This document shows positions 1 to 11,776 of a stretch of 64,000 nucleotides of DNA, in pieces. The stretch is taken from assembly GCA_023525715.1 (NCBI GenBank), contig CM042009.1, positions 122,702,819-122,766,818 on the forward strand. The letters run 5' to 3'. The position numbers and the translations under genes are program-made. This DNA is from Cichorium intybus. Taxonomy: Eukaryota; Streptophyta; Magnoliopsida; Asterales; Asteraceae. Under the pieces are notes generated by a model. That model was not told the DNA's origin and ran no database searches. It saw only the letters and a list, made by a program, of their open reading frames with translations. Every line of letters begins with the position of its first letter. Within the stretch, counting starts at the first letter, position 1.

Positions 1-200
1 AATCTTATTGAGTTAATAAGATTTCTCTAGTTGCAGCCCGTGGACGTAGGATTTGCACCGAATCCGAACCACGTAAAATTCATTGTTTTGCTTTATTTTC
101 TGTTTTCGTGTGTGTGTGTGTGATAGTGTTTCCGCTGCGTGTACCCTGTCCGATTCCTAACAGATTCCGGGAAGAAAACAAAAATCTGAAAACGACTTTT
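1..200 (+). mobile_element. Fragment of a Ty1-copia-type LTR (R/U5 side)
   Basis: The block GGACGTAGG followed by CCGAACCACGTAAA and a T/GT-rich tract resembles the 3' part of many plant copia LTRs. No primer-binding site or coding sequence follows, and the left part lies outside the window, so this is a remnant. The call rests on remembered motif similarity only. Confidence 0.35.
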
Positions 201-639
201 TATACCTTTTTCAAAAACGACATCTTTTCGAATACCAATCTAAGTGAGTTCCCTTTGGGTGATAGAAGATTTAGTCGGAGGAATGAAGAGGGCTCATAAA
301 CGAGTAAAATTGACAAAGTTTTCACTTCTTGGGCTAACTAATATGTTCTTGGGCTTATTAATCTTCATTTTGATCACAGTCCGTTGGTTTTCAAGGATAG
401 ACGAGTATGGCTCACCACTTTTAAAAATTTCAATATTTTGTCCCAATATGATTATTTCTCAATCTTGATCATGTTTCATTGGTCGATCCAAATGAACTCA
501 TCCGACACTTATTGAGAAATGCAAAATGGTTTTGTTTAAAATACAGCCTAAAATTGTGGAATATTTGCATTAAATGTTCGGTTAACGATTGAAAAATATC
601 AGTGTTGCAGACCATAGAGTCGATGAAGAAGATCGCTTC

Positions 640-1700
640 AAATAAAGAATTTTAGGTGTCTTTAATTTCTCTTTGTTATCTATTTTTGTTAAGTGCTAAG
701 AATTCAAAATTTCTAAAGGCTTTGATATGGCATCCTTTATTTGATTTTCTTTCCATAATTGCAATGGAGGGTCTAAACGTTGCTTTAATGGAGACAAATA
801 TGAATGGTATTATTCAAGGTGGTCACATAAGTCAGGAAAATGTGAGGAATTCTCATTTATTCTTTGTTGATAGTGCCTTTTTTTCAGAATAGTCTGATTC
901 AAATGTTTTGTCTATTACGAAATTCTTAGATCCCTTTACTTCATATCTAAACTAAATATTAATTTGCAAAAAAGTAACATGTGTGACATTGGAGTTCCTT
1001 CTTATTGTGCAGAGAAATTAACTAGTAATATTAATTGTTCGCCTCCATCTTTTCCTTGATACTATATTGCTTTTCCAGTTGGTTGTAATATGTGTAAAAT
1101 TTTAATTTGGTCAACTATTTTTGATAAGTTACACCAAAAATTATATGTCTAGAAAATGAAGTATATTTCTTTTGGCGTAAGGTTGACTTTGATTAAATCA
1201 ATTCTTGGTAGTTTTTATTTTTATTTTTTTAGAACGTTAAATCTATCATACTCTTACTTCTAAACTATTAAGAGATCCACGTATGTCTCTTGTGAGACTT
1301 CAACCCTCAACCTCAAAAAAGGAAGACGATTCTTTACCACTTGACCAAGAGGCAATTGGCTTGGCTGGTAATTTATGTATTTATCTTTACTCTATTTTTA
1401 AAGTTCCAATTATTGTTCTAAACAAACTTGAAAGCCTTAAAATCTCTTTATTTTGGGCGATTACCAAAGGGTAGTAAATTGCATTAGGTTAAATGGAAGC
1501 AGGTAATTGCCCCTAAAGATATTGGTGGTTTAGAAATTAGAGTCTATTGCAATTTGCAATGAACCTTGGTAAGTGTCGTTGGAGGTCTTATAGTTACCCA
1601 TATGCTCTTAGGAAAAATTGTTTAAGAGTATTTATGGGCGTGTATGGCTTTCCTTCCTTCTTACTCGAGTCATCGAGTGTATGGCTTTAAATTATCCAAT
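640..1700 (+). pseudogene. LINE (L1-type) reverse transcriptase remnant
   Basis: Conceptual translation in shifting frames gives the later half of a plant LINE reverse transcriptase. At 745-890 it reads like FILAMEGLNVAL followed by the catalytic box, here FFVDS instead of the usual YADD. At 950-1110 comes the GLKIN..KS and PVGCNM block, at 1165-1215 the GVRLTLIKSILGS block, and at 1380-1540 LESLK.SLFW and APKDIGGLEI. There are many stops and frameshifts and the catalytic box is damaged, so it is dead. A SINE-like insert splits the LTLIKS and LESLK blocks. Bases 200-640 upstream show nothing I can assign. Confidence 0.78.
1212..1366 (-). mobile_element. tRNA-derived SINE-like insertion inside the LINE
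   Basis: Read on the minus strand, the head at about 1363 contains TGGTCAAGTGGT, a good Pol III A box, and then GGTTGAAGTC about 35 bases on, a decayed B box. The element ends in an A-rich tail (T-rich on plus, 1212-1231). The flanks TGGTAGTTT (left) and TGGTAATTT (right) look like an imperfect target duplication. Removing the insert restores continuity of the surrounding LINE translation. The family is not named. Confidence 0.5.
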
Positions 1701-2560
1701 CTATTAATAAGTTAGACTAAAGACATTATTATGGATAATTTAATGGCTAAGAAATAGAGAATGATGATGATATTTTTTTTACAAAGATACGTAGATGGAT
1801 AGCCAAGCCGTTTCTATGCTTTCATACGCATTATGCTTTAGAGTTTAGGAAAAACATGAACATCTCTTCATTTATCAATTAGGTAGCGTTTGATACGTAA
1901 TACTGGATGAAACAGAACAAAACATATTAATTTAATCTTGCTCGTGTATCAAACGCTCCCTAATGAATTGTGGGCCTAGAATCGAAGACATTTGACCAAT
2001 TCCTGGTGGTGAAAAGGATGACTATGATATTAGTTGATTTTTTTAACAACTTTGAATTTACTATTTTTTTAACATCTAATTTACTATCAGTATGAAATCT
2101 TAGCATTAGGGACCTTGAAATGGAGTCATTTTTCTATTTCCTCTTAACATCTAGACCGTCTCCTTGTTAACAATGAGGATCAAACTAGATGGAACAATTT
2201 CACAACAATATAAATAATTTTTGATTTAGATTATTTGTTTTGCCCCATTTCAAATTCAATATGCAAAGTAATCAACGGCTTTCATGGGCAATACTAATTG
2301 AGAATTATTTATCGATAGCAGGACAACTTCTTTTCTTATTTAGTTGAATAATACTTTATCTAAATTCGTTGATTTTGCTCATTCAACAAGTTTTCATAGA
2401 GCTAGTTTGGGTGATGCCATAGTAGTAGTAGTAACAACAACTGCTGCTGCAATAATCATCATTATAACTAGAATAACATTTATTATTTATATTATAATTA
2501 TTATTTAATTATTAAAGTTATTTTTATTTACACTATAATAAGAATTATTGTTTATAATGT
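1701..2560. other. Gene-free AT-rich stretch with one small MITE
   Basis: I see no coding potential here. The only structured element is the MITE at 1882-1960. A short run of GTA/ACA/GCT triplets lies at 2420-2450, and the DNA becomes very AT-rich just before the microsatellite at 2652. Confidence 0.5.
1882..1960. mobile_element. 79-bp MITE with terminal inverted repeats
   Basis: The left end GGTAGCGTTTGATACGTA is matched by the reverse complement of the right end, GGGAGCGTTTGATACACG, with few mismatches. Both ends abut TA, consistent with a TA target duplication. It has no coding capacity. The superfamily cannot be settled from 79 bases; the end sequence resembles common plant hAT or Tc1-like MITEs. 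Confidence 0.6.
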
Positions 2561-2651
2561 TATTTGTATTATTATTTCTTATTATTAGTTTTATTTATAT
2601 TATTATTTATATTAACACGTTCATTAATACTCAAGAGTCTGTATAGCGCAC

Positions 2652-2764
<113 letters not shown>

Positions 2765-2910
2765 AGATCTAAATAGAACCATATTATTAACTATTAAATC
2801 ATTTCAGAAATAATAGAAATATGATTGTAATTCAATAGATAAATCATTAAACATGAAATCAAAATCATTCATAATTAATAGTAATTTAATCAAATCATAT
2901 CCTAATGAAA

Positions 2911-4071
2911 GAGTTAATTTTATAAAAATCCAAAAGTTTACACCTCAATTGCTCATTTACCTTAACATTTTTTTTTGTTACTCATTTGCCATTAATTTTA
3001 AGAAAACGTTCCAAAAGTATACTTTTAGAAAGTCACCAATAGGTTACTGCTGACATGGCGGTTTCCGTTGACTTGAATTTTATAAAAGTCCAAAAGTTTA
3101 CAACAAATTTCTAATTTACCTTAACATTTTTTTGTTAATGATTTGCCACTAAATACATATTATTGTTACTGATTTGCCACTAAATACGTATTCGAAAAAA
3201 ATGTATTTTATGTATTTATAAAACATTTTTTCTCTATAAAATACGTTTTTATTCACAAATTATATGTATATAACATATTATTTTTTTTAAATATGCTTTA
3301 ACATATTTTTGTGTATGAATGGCTGACTTGACATGCTAACTGAGATTGAATAGCTAACATGGCTTGGTGACCGGATCGTCATGTAAGCTTGTCTGTTAAA
3401 AACGAAAAGCAAAGAAGTGATGGTGTACAACACTCGAACTTGATACGTATCCCTTCTAGGACGTGAACTTTATCTTTCAAAATATCAAAGTTAGTATTTA
3501 GCTCATCGACTAAAGTGCATGCCCTAGAAGGGACAGTTCTCGAGTTCTAGTATTGTTAACCCCTATTCCTTTGATTTTGTTTTTTAATAGACATGCTGAC
3601 ATACCGATCCAATCAGCAAGTCATATCAGCCATTCACTCCCACATAGCATGCTGATTCAGCCATTAAATGCATATAAATATATTAAAAATATATTCTTGC
3701 ATAAAAATAGGTTTTATACAAATAAACTGTGAATTAAAACGTATTTTATATAAAAAATAATTTATAAATACGTAAAATGCATTTTTATGAATACATATTT
3801 AGTGGCAAATCAATAATGAAAAACCTTATTTAGTGGCAAATCAGTAACAAAAAAGTATTAGGATATATTAGAAATTGAGGTGTAAGCTTTTGGACTTTTA
3901 TAGAATGCAAAGTCAACGGAAACCGCCACGTCACCGGAAACGTGTTAGTGACATTTGAAAAGTTCAAATTTGAAACGTTTTCTCAAAATTAATGGCAAAT
4001 GAGTGACGAAAAAATGTTAGGGTAAATTAGCAATTGAGATGAAAACTTTTGGACTTTTATAAAATTAACCC
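2911..4071. mobile_element. Foldback MULE-like non-autonomous element
   Basis: The two halves are inverted copies. The left arm starts GAGTTAATTTTATAAAA and the right arm, read in reverse, starts GGGTTAATTTTATAAAA. Both continue through the blocks 'ccaaaagtttacacctcaatt', 'gttactcatttgcc' and 'tttccgttgac'. Arms exceed 400 bases and flank a centre of about 250 bases at 3400-3560. The flanks CTAATGAAA (2902-2910) and CCAATAAAA (4072-4080) match 7 of 9, which fits a decayed 9-bp Mutator-type duplication. There is no coding frame. Confidence 0.6.
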
Positions 4072-4134
4072 CCAATAAAATAGGAAAGTTGTTATGTTTC
4101 ATATTAACCTTCCAGGAACGTTACGATTTCATGG

Positions 4135-4865
4135 ATTTAATTAAAATTTTTTATGGATGAACATCACAATATCAAGGTGATTTATGATTAATATACGTTC
4201 ATAACTGAACATATGTTCATAGATGAACAGTTGTACAAAAACAAGAAATTAGTGATGTTCATAAATGTTTACAATTTAACATGTATGAGTGTTATGATCA
4301 ACCATTAATATCAACTATATGTTCATCGATAAACATATCTTCATGGATGAATATTTATACATGGATGAACATTTATAAAAAAACTCAAATGTTCATAACT
4401 GAATATGGATGAATATTTATACAAAAACTCAAAACCAGTCACTTGTGAATATATATTCATAGATGAACACATGTTTGTTGATGAACATTTACGCATGGAT
4501 GAACATTCATACAAAAACTCAAATGTTCATAACTGAACATGGATGGACATTTATACAAAAACTCAAATTAATCACTTTTGAACATATGTTCATAGATGAA
4601 CATATGTTCATGGATGACTATTTATACAAATATGGTTGAACATTTATACAAAAACGCAAATGTTCATGACTGAACATTGATGAACATTTATACAAAACTC
4701 AAAAATTAGTGACTTGTGACACATATTCATAGATGAACAAAAAAAATGATGTTTTTTTAGATCACTGCAGATCTCAACATTCTCCTTTTGAGCATATGTT
4801 TATTGATGAAAATATGTTTATAGATGAATATGTATAATAACTGAACATGCATAAAAGACCAAGAA
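4135..4865. repeat. Degenerate GTTCAT/ATGAAC repeat block
   Basis: Several dozen short direct and inverted copies of GTTCAT and ATGAAC are interspersed with 'atttatacaaaaactcaaa' units of about 40-60 bases. Similar palindromic GTTCAT sequence recurs at 25455-25510 beside a (TA)n-bordered element, so this is probably the inside of a related element. Confidence 0.5.
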
Positions 4866-4869
4866 ATTT

Positions 4870-5100
4870 GTCTCGTTCTCTCTTATGTTACAATCGAACC
4901 AGATCACCACCATCATCATCGTTCTCTTTTCTGTTGTAATCACGTCCATTCTTTTTCCTCCTTTCTTCTGTTGCAATCGAACACCATCATCATCATCGTT
5001 CTCTTCTATATGTAGCTCTGTTCTGTTGCAATCGAACAACACCATCATCATTGTTCTTTTTTATGTTGCAATCACATCCATTCTTGTTCTATATGTAACT
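4870..5100. repeat. Imperfect tandem repeats rich in CATCATCATCGTTCTC
   Basis: About four imperfect units of 45-65 bases repeat 'gttgcaatcgaac..accatcatcatc..gttctctt'. The open frames on both strands here are a by-product of the repeats. The DNA from 5100 to 5360 shows nothing assignable except, near 5370, 'agggttctatggttttatg', which resembles the element end at 25411. Confidence 0.5.
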
Positions 5101-5361
5101 CTCTGATTCAATAATCTTGATACGGGTTTGATAGTTACAATTGGAATGGGTTACACATAGAACTGTGGATTAGATTTTAGCTTCCCGATTTTGTGTTTTT
5201 GATTTGAACAGGAAAGGAAACTAAAATCAGTAAAATATGGTAATTGAAATCAGTTATGAAAAGACATTTTTGCCCCTGCTGGTTTAGATTAGGCATTAAT
5301 TTAGCAATAAATTTAATTTTATTTAAATTAATCACAATTTTTAATCATGACCATTGATTGA

Positions 5362-6129
5362 ATGATCCAATGGCTTAAAATAGGGTTCTATGGTTTTATG
5401 ATTAAAAGAAAGGAGTTATTGGACATTACACGAAGGCCAAATGTAGGTGGACGTTGTAAGGGGACAAAATACTCGGTCTCTTTTAAACACAAAGTTTCAA
5501 AGGGATCGAATTTATGGGTTAAATATCAACGGGTAATAGGTCTGTTGTTAGGATCAGATCATGGAACATGTGTTCCACTTTCTCTAAGACAAATACAAAG
5601 AGCCCTTAAAAATAGACCGAAGTTTTATAGCAATAAAGTCAAAAAGCTCAATGAAGCTGATAAGGTGTTCTTAGAAGCTCCGTTCTATTGTGATGAAATA
5701 AAAGATGCAGTGTGGATGTGTAGGATTGATAAGGCCCTGGGCCAGATGGATTTAACTTGGCTTTCATCAAAAAATTCTAGGACATCATGGGAGGGGAGTT
5801 CACTATCGCATGTAAATGTTTTGTGAACCATTCTTTATTTAACCTTGGGAGTAATGCTTCGGTCATAATCGTTATCCCTAAAAACCGTGATCCTTTATCC
5901 CTTAGTGATTTCAGACCCATCAATCTAATCGGCCGCATAGGAAACATTATTTCTAAGGTGTTGGCGGAAAGACTTAAGAAGGTCATGAACAAGGTTATTG
6001 GGTCTCAGCAATCAGACTTTATGAAGGGGAAACATATATTAGATGGCCTGCTGATTATTAACGAGGTGATATTGTGAGCCAAAAGTTATAAAAAATAATG
6101 TTAAGTTTTAAGGTTGATTTTGAGAATAT
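5362..6129 (+). pseudogene. LINE reverse transcriptase remnant (N-terminal half)
   Basis: Frames 5362-5826 and 5787-6077 together give the early part of a plant L1-type reverse transcriptase: EI.DAVW.C.IDKA followed by a damaged GPDGF box, then VIIVIPKN, SDFRPINLIG, ISKVLAERLKKV and QSDFMKGKHILDG. One frameshift lies at about 5790. The translation continues to about 6128 (FKVDFE-like) and stops where the copia element begins, so the retrotransposon cut this LINE. This copy is distinct from the one at 640-1700, which holds the later domains. Confidence 0.8.
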
Positions 6130-6619
6130 TGTAAAATCAGAAAATTCTATGCTCAATTATAACCGAATGATTACTCTCAACTGAATAATCACAAATTTCT
6201 AACAAGAAATCAAAAATATACAACATTCAAAGAGTGTAGTTGATTGTTACTTACAAGATTACTATGTGTAATCAGGTAGCTAACACATAATAAAAACACA
6301 CTCAACATGCTGCAACAAGTTAGAGTTTTAAAATCAGTAGAATATTATGGCGGTGGAGAGAGAGGTCGAGATATATAGTTGATCTTCAAAAACATGCACA
6401 GTGACCACCAACATCCTTAAGTATGAGACAACGACCCGAACAGAAGCAACCAGAGCTCTAGAGTCCGCATGTTTTTTAAAGAATGGGTAAAATGAGCCCT
6501 AGTCCAGTAGAATCAACAAATAGCAGAACACCCCCTCCATCTCTAGGAAAAAAAAACTAAAGTATAAACTAAATAGAAAAAAGTTGAGATTGACTTAGCT
6601 GTTACAAATCTCAACACCC
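6130..6619 (-). repeat. 3' LTR of the copia element
   Basis: Read on the minus strand it starts TGTTGAGATTTG right after the polypurine tract and ends GATTTTACA. About the last 280 bases match the 5' LTR at 11777-12057. Confidence 0.8.
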
Positions 6620-6629
6620 TCCCTCAAGC

Positions 6630-7985
6630 TCAACCTTGAAAAGGATCAATCATTTTTAATTTTCCACAAAGAAAAGCATGCTGAACTCCACAAAGAGACT
6701 TAGTTAGAATATCTGCAATTTGATCTTTAGAAGCAACTTTTATAACTTTAACACTCTCTCTTAAAACTTTTTCTCTTACTAAATGCACATTAATATCAAT
6801 GTGTTTAGTTCTTTCATGAAAAACAGGATATAAAGTAAGTTGAAATGCAGAATTATTGTCACAAAATATATCAACTGGAAAATTACACTTAATTTTTAAA
6901 TCTCTTAAAATTTTAATAACCCACAAAATCTCACAAGAGACAGAAGCAAGATCCTGTATTCAGCTTCTGTAGAAGACCTATACACAGTTGCTTTTTTTAC
7001 TTTTCCATGAAACAAGAGTCACCAAAAACAAACAAAATCCAATTACAAATCTTCGAGTATTTAAACACCTTCCCCAATCAGCATCAACATAAGTAGATAA
7101 ATTTAAGTTTTCAGATTTTTTTATGTTGATGCCTTTTCCATGATTATGTTTTAAATATCTCAAAACTCTAATAGCAATTACCAAGTGAGACTTTCTAGGA
7201 GAATGCATAAACTGACTCAAAGCTTGAATTGAATAGGCAATATCAGGTGTTGTATTTGTTAGGTAAATAAGTTTACCAATTAATTGTTGATAACCAGTGA
7301 TATTAGACGATAAAACATCCTTTTTATCAATTCCAAAATTACTAACAGAAGTTGAGAGATCCAACGGGGTATTTATAGGTTTACACCCCAACAAACCAAA
7401 CTTATGTAAAAGCTCCAAAGTATAGTTTCTTTGACTCAAACAAAAACCATCAGAAGCTTTTATAACGTCAACTCCTAAGAAAAATTTCAACAGCCCCAAA
7501 TCCTTTATTTTAAAATTTGACTTTAAAAACCTCTTCACATTTTCGATCTCAATTTCAGATTTTCCAGTTAAGATTATATCATCTACATAAACCAGAAGAG
7601 CAACAAAATAGTTAGATTTTCTAAAAGTAAAGAGAGAATAATCATTTTTACTTTGCTCAAATCCATATTCAGTTAAAAAAGAAACAAGTTTTCATTCCAT
7701 TTTTTTTAGGGGGGGGGGGGGGGCATATAAAGATTTTCTAAGCTTGCAACCTTTTTGTCATATTTTGAAAAATATTCTGGAGGAAGTGTCATATAAACAT
7801 CTTCCTCAATTTCCCCATACAAAAATGCATTTTTAATGTCCAATTGATTCAAATTCCAAGAACGGTTAACAGCAAGAGTAATAATACATCTTATAGTAAC
7901 GAATTTTACTACATGAGAAAAAGTTTCATCAAAGTCCATCCCTTCTTTTTGAGAATACCCTTTTGCAACCAATCTTGTTTTGTAT
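6630..7985 (-). pseudogene. Copia reverse transcriptase and RNase H remnant
   Basis: The N-terminal RT part (7706-7972) has VAKGYSQKEGMDFDETF and LDIKNAFLYGE. The C-terminal part (6978-7538) has FLGVDV, GKLIYLTNTTPDIAY and the RNase H start YVDADWG. The final piece (6630-6926) has the DN of DNNSAF, ERTKHIDI and ADILTK. A run of 15 G (7709-7723) lies where the frame breaks, and the catalytic YVDD region at 7540-7700 is shifted out of frame. This copy cannot make active enzyme. Confidence 0.85.
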
Positions 7986-8685
7986 CTATCAACATCCCCA
8001 TTTGGTTTATATTTTATTTTATAAATCCTTTACAACCTATTGGTTTTCTACCAGAAGGTAAATCAATTATTTCCCATGTTTGATTTTGATATGAAGCATT
8101 CATTTCTTGACTCATAGCATCAACCTAATTAGGATCATTACAAGCTTCATAATAATGTTTGGGTTCCATATATTTATTCAAGTTAGTGGCAAAACAAAGA
8201 ACATTAGAATCCAAATGGGAATAATTAACAACCCGTTCAATACCATATTTGTACTTTCCATCTAAAACGAGATCATCTAACTTCCTAGGTAGTATAGAGA
8301 CTATAGAAGACCGCCTAAGGTCATAATCCATGGTTCTAGGGTCATTATTTATACCAACATTCTCACACTCAGAATTATCATGAGAAGTTCCCTCGGTTCT
8401 ATAATTTCCAGAATCAGCACTAGGCTGATATTCATCATTGTCTTCCCAATGTACAAAATCGTGACTCCCAATCAGACTATCCAAGTTGAAATCAGAATTC
8501 TGAAAAAGAGCCTTCAGAATCAAAATGGGCAACAATGTATGGATTCTCTATCAAGTTACTAGAGTTAGATAAATCCAGATTACTGCCAACACCATGATTA
8601 GTTGCTCTATCAAAATTTTGATATTCAAAGTTGGCATTTCTATGAGAAATAACATGATTATTATACTGAGAAATATGATTTGAAT

Positions 8686-9700
8686 TTAAATTAGAACTTT
8701 CATCATAGGGAAGAACAGGGTCAACAACATCAAAAAATGTGAATACTGAAAGGAGTCGAACATATTTTTTGAAAAAGCAGCACCATAAGACATTTTGTAA
8801 GCTAAAATATGTTCATAGAATTGCACATCCCCGAAGAAAAACACAGCATTAGTTTCTAAGCTTAACAACTTATAGCCCTTTTTAAAACTTGAATAACCAG
8901 TTAGAACACATTTATCAGCCTTGGACTCAAATTTATCAAGAACATTAACTTTAGTAGCAAAACAAAGACATTCATAAACTCGCAAATGTGTAAGTGAAGG
9001 CTGTTTACAATACATCATTTCAAAGGGAGTTTTTTCTTTTAAAGCAGATGAGGGAGTTCTATTAATAAGGTATGCAACAATAAGAATAGTATCTCCCCAA
9101 TATTGCAACGGAATCCCACTTTGAAACAAAAGAGACCTAGCAACATTGAGAAGATGCCTACGTTTCCTTTCAGCAATACCATTTGCTGAGGGGTATAAGC
9201 AATAGCAGTTTGATGATTTATTCGCTTACTTTTGAAAAAATTTGAAACATTATTATTTTTAAATTCAGTTCAATTATCTGATCTATCTGATCTGACAATC
9301 TTAATCCGTTTATCAAACTGAGTAAACAAGAGATTATAAAAGAATTCAAGATTTCCAAAAACTTTTGATTTACTTTTTAACAACAAAACCCAAATAGAAC
9401 GAGTAAAATCATCAACCATAGTAAGAAAATATTTGTACCCTTCACCTGTTGGCACCTTATAAGGACCCCAAACATCTAAATGGATAAGATCATTGAAAGA
9501 GGAAGTCTTATGTTCGCTAAGGGGCAAAGGTTCTCTAGTCTATTTAGCCTTATGACATACATCACAAGGAGGAAGAAGTTCAGAACCAATATCTAATGAT
9601 TGTTGTAAAATATTAAGGACATGTTCAGAAGGATGACCTAATCTACTATGCCAAGTGGACTTAGAAACATAACACTTAGCAAGACAAGAGTAATTGATTT
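8686..9700 (-). pseudogene. Copia pre-integrase and integrase remnant
   Basis: Going 5' to 3', the pre-integrase CDVCHKAK lies near 9550. The integrase core (9270-9527) has the catalytic aspartates in HLDVWGP and RSDRSDN. The QQNG..ER box with the catalytic glutamate falls at about 9180-9220, where a one-base deletion shifts the frame. The C-terminal part (8686-9129) has YWGDTILIVAYLINRTPS and LTGYSSFKKGYK. The linker to RT continues at 8000-8690 with the usual low-complexity acidic segment. Confidence 0.85.
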
Positions 9701-9791
9701 TGAACTCATGATAGTTACCTTCATCTATAAAATAAAGTCGCCTACTCTAACTACAAGTCCCCACAATCATTTTTTCTGTAAATCCAAAAAG

Positions 9792-10202
9792 TCACTCAGA
9801 TTCATCAAAGCGAACACGAATTTTGTTATCTTTGACAACGTTGTGGATAGAAAGTAAGTTAACATTAAAATCAGGAACAATAAGAACATCAAATAAAGTA
9901 ACCGAGTTAGAAAGTTGAAGATTTCCAATTTTAACTATTGAAGCAGGCGAGCCATTAGGATGATCTACTTTAAGTTTTAGATCAGAAATATCGACAACAT
10001 TTTTAAGGTTACAATCCGAGCTTGTCATGTGATGATTTGCTCCGGAATAAATAACCCTCTTTAAGTTTCTAAAAATGTTTTGAAAGACATTTTTGGTAAA
10101 CACACCCATCATATTGGCAACAACACCGTCAACCTTTTGATTATCACTAATAAGACTCAACACTTTGGAAACTTGATCAGATGAGAAAGAAAGAGATAAC
10201 AT
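9792..10202 (-). pseudogene. Copia aspartic protease remnant
   Basis: The frame shows the copia protease signature as YSGANHHMT, where the catalytic residue is normally aspartate (DSGA). It continues with the VLIVPDFNVNLLSI block typical of the enzyme's second half. The Asp-to-Tyr change would abolish activity. Confidence 0.8.
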
Positions 10203-10209
10203 GATTCTT

Positions 10210-11133
10210 TTAAATCTGCCTGAGTCATATTACTACAGAAGTTTTTGTTAGAACTTTGAATTTCATTTTTTCCGTTATTATCCTTTAGATACCCAATAAG
10301 CTTGTAACACCGTTCAATTGTATGCCCCTTTATACCACAATTATTACAAAAAAACGTGTTTTTATTTTTCTTTTTCTTCCCAAAGTCAGAAGTTTTTCAA
10401 AAAAACCGATACTAATGTGTTTATCAGAAGAGGAACTAGGTGAAGAACTAAGCTTGTGAGACTCTTCCCTAGAGCCGATGGAAAAAAGCCATCTTAACAT
10501 TGGAAAGAGGCTCACGCAAAAGAATGTTGCTTCTAAGTTGAGAAAAAGAAGAATCTAGACCCATAAGGAACTGCATTAGTTTAATATGATCTGAGTGTTC
10601 AAAAACTTTCTTAGCAGCCTCACAGGTGCACGGTGTCAAGTTTGTAAGGGAATCAAATTCTTTCCAAAGAGCACTTAGCTTATCAAAGTAAGTAGATAAA
10701 GTATCGCTACCCTGAACACAGACATTTATCTTTCTATAAACATTAAACACAACATAACCATCAAGTTTTTCGTAAGTTTCCTTTAAGTCCGACCACACTT
10801 CATAAGCTGATTTAGACAAAACTTGACTAGCATAGATATTTTCAGAAACTGAAGCTAATAACCAGGATTGAACAACGACATTAGCACAGTCCCAAAGTTG
10901 GGCTTTATGTTCATTGTCAGTGGGTTTAGGACATGTACCAATTACAAAACCAAGTTTTTTATGACCTCTAAGAGCAATTTTAGTAGCACTAGCCCACGAC
11001 TTATAGTTAATAGTCCGTTGAAGTTTAAAGCTAATAATAGAAACAGTACTGAGATCACTAGATAAGAAAACAACTAGATCATTAGGATCAAGAGTCTCAG
11101 ATTTGCTGGGACAGTGCTATCAGTAAGAGACAT
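10210..11133 (-). pseudogene. Copia gag with CCHC zinc knuckle
   Basis: The ATG at 11131-11133 starts MSLTDSTVPA. A frameshift near 11100 separates it from the long frame that reads SWASATKIALRGHKKLGF, AYEVWSDLKETYEKLDG and LMQFLMGLDSSFSQLR, the UBN2-type gag domain. A zinc knuckle CNNCGIKGHTIERC (CX2CX4HX4C) lies at about 10300-10350. Further shifts occur near 10390-10500. Confidence 0.82.
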
Positions 11134-11763
11134 AAGAAACAATAGGCAAGAAATAAAGAACAGATAATAATTGCTTCTACAAATCCTTATAGAGAAAACA
11201 ACTGTTCAACCAGGATTCTAAACTCAACAAAATTAGTGCTAGGAGAGCTGTTGACAAAGAAGCAAAAGAGCAAGAGATCAGAAGTAAACAGATACCAGAC
11301 CAGGAGGAAACTAGTCAATAATGACGGACCAAGTCCTGATAAACGGAAAATTAAAAGAAAGCTTACAGTGCAATAATGAGATACTCGTATTCTGGATCAA
11401 AAGCCACAGATGCGGAAGTAGTAATCCAGGAAAGGTTCCCCAAACAAAATAGGCAACAAAAACAATGGCAGGTCCAATAATCAAGAACAGAGGTGCAACT
11501 GAAAGTAACACACAATAGAACTCTCCAAGAAAGAGAACGAGTCACAACAGTCAACACCAGATCCGAGCAAAGAACAAATCCAGAAACAAAAGAAAAGAAA
11601 GAAAATTTCAGAGCAATTTCAACAAATAAAATCACAAATCTAAGATATACAAACAGATCTGAAGATAGAATTGTCTAAAAAATAAAAAATAAAACATTAT
11701 AGGTATCCTTAGATCCAGATCTAGATGCAATATTTGAGTAATAACAATAAACCAGAATCGTGC

Positions 11764-11775
11764 TCTGATACCATA
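11764..11775 (-). other. Primer-binding site (tRNA-Met type)
   Basis: The minus-strand reading TGGTATCAGAGC lies 2-3 bases inside the 5' LTR end, the usual place for copia elements primed by initiator tRNA-Met. Confidence 0.8.
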
Positions 11776-11776
11776 T

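Noticed and set aside
1270..1360. A tRNA gene on the minus strand
   Set aside because: The A box is good but no full cloverleaf forms, the B box is damaged, and an A-rich tail follows. A SINE head fits better.
4818..5106. Mirror-image frames on both strands rich in Asp/Met or Ile/Thr
   Set aside because: Produced by the CATCATCATC tandem repeats.
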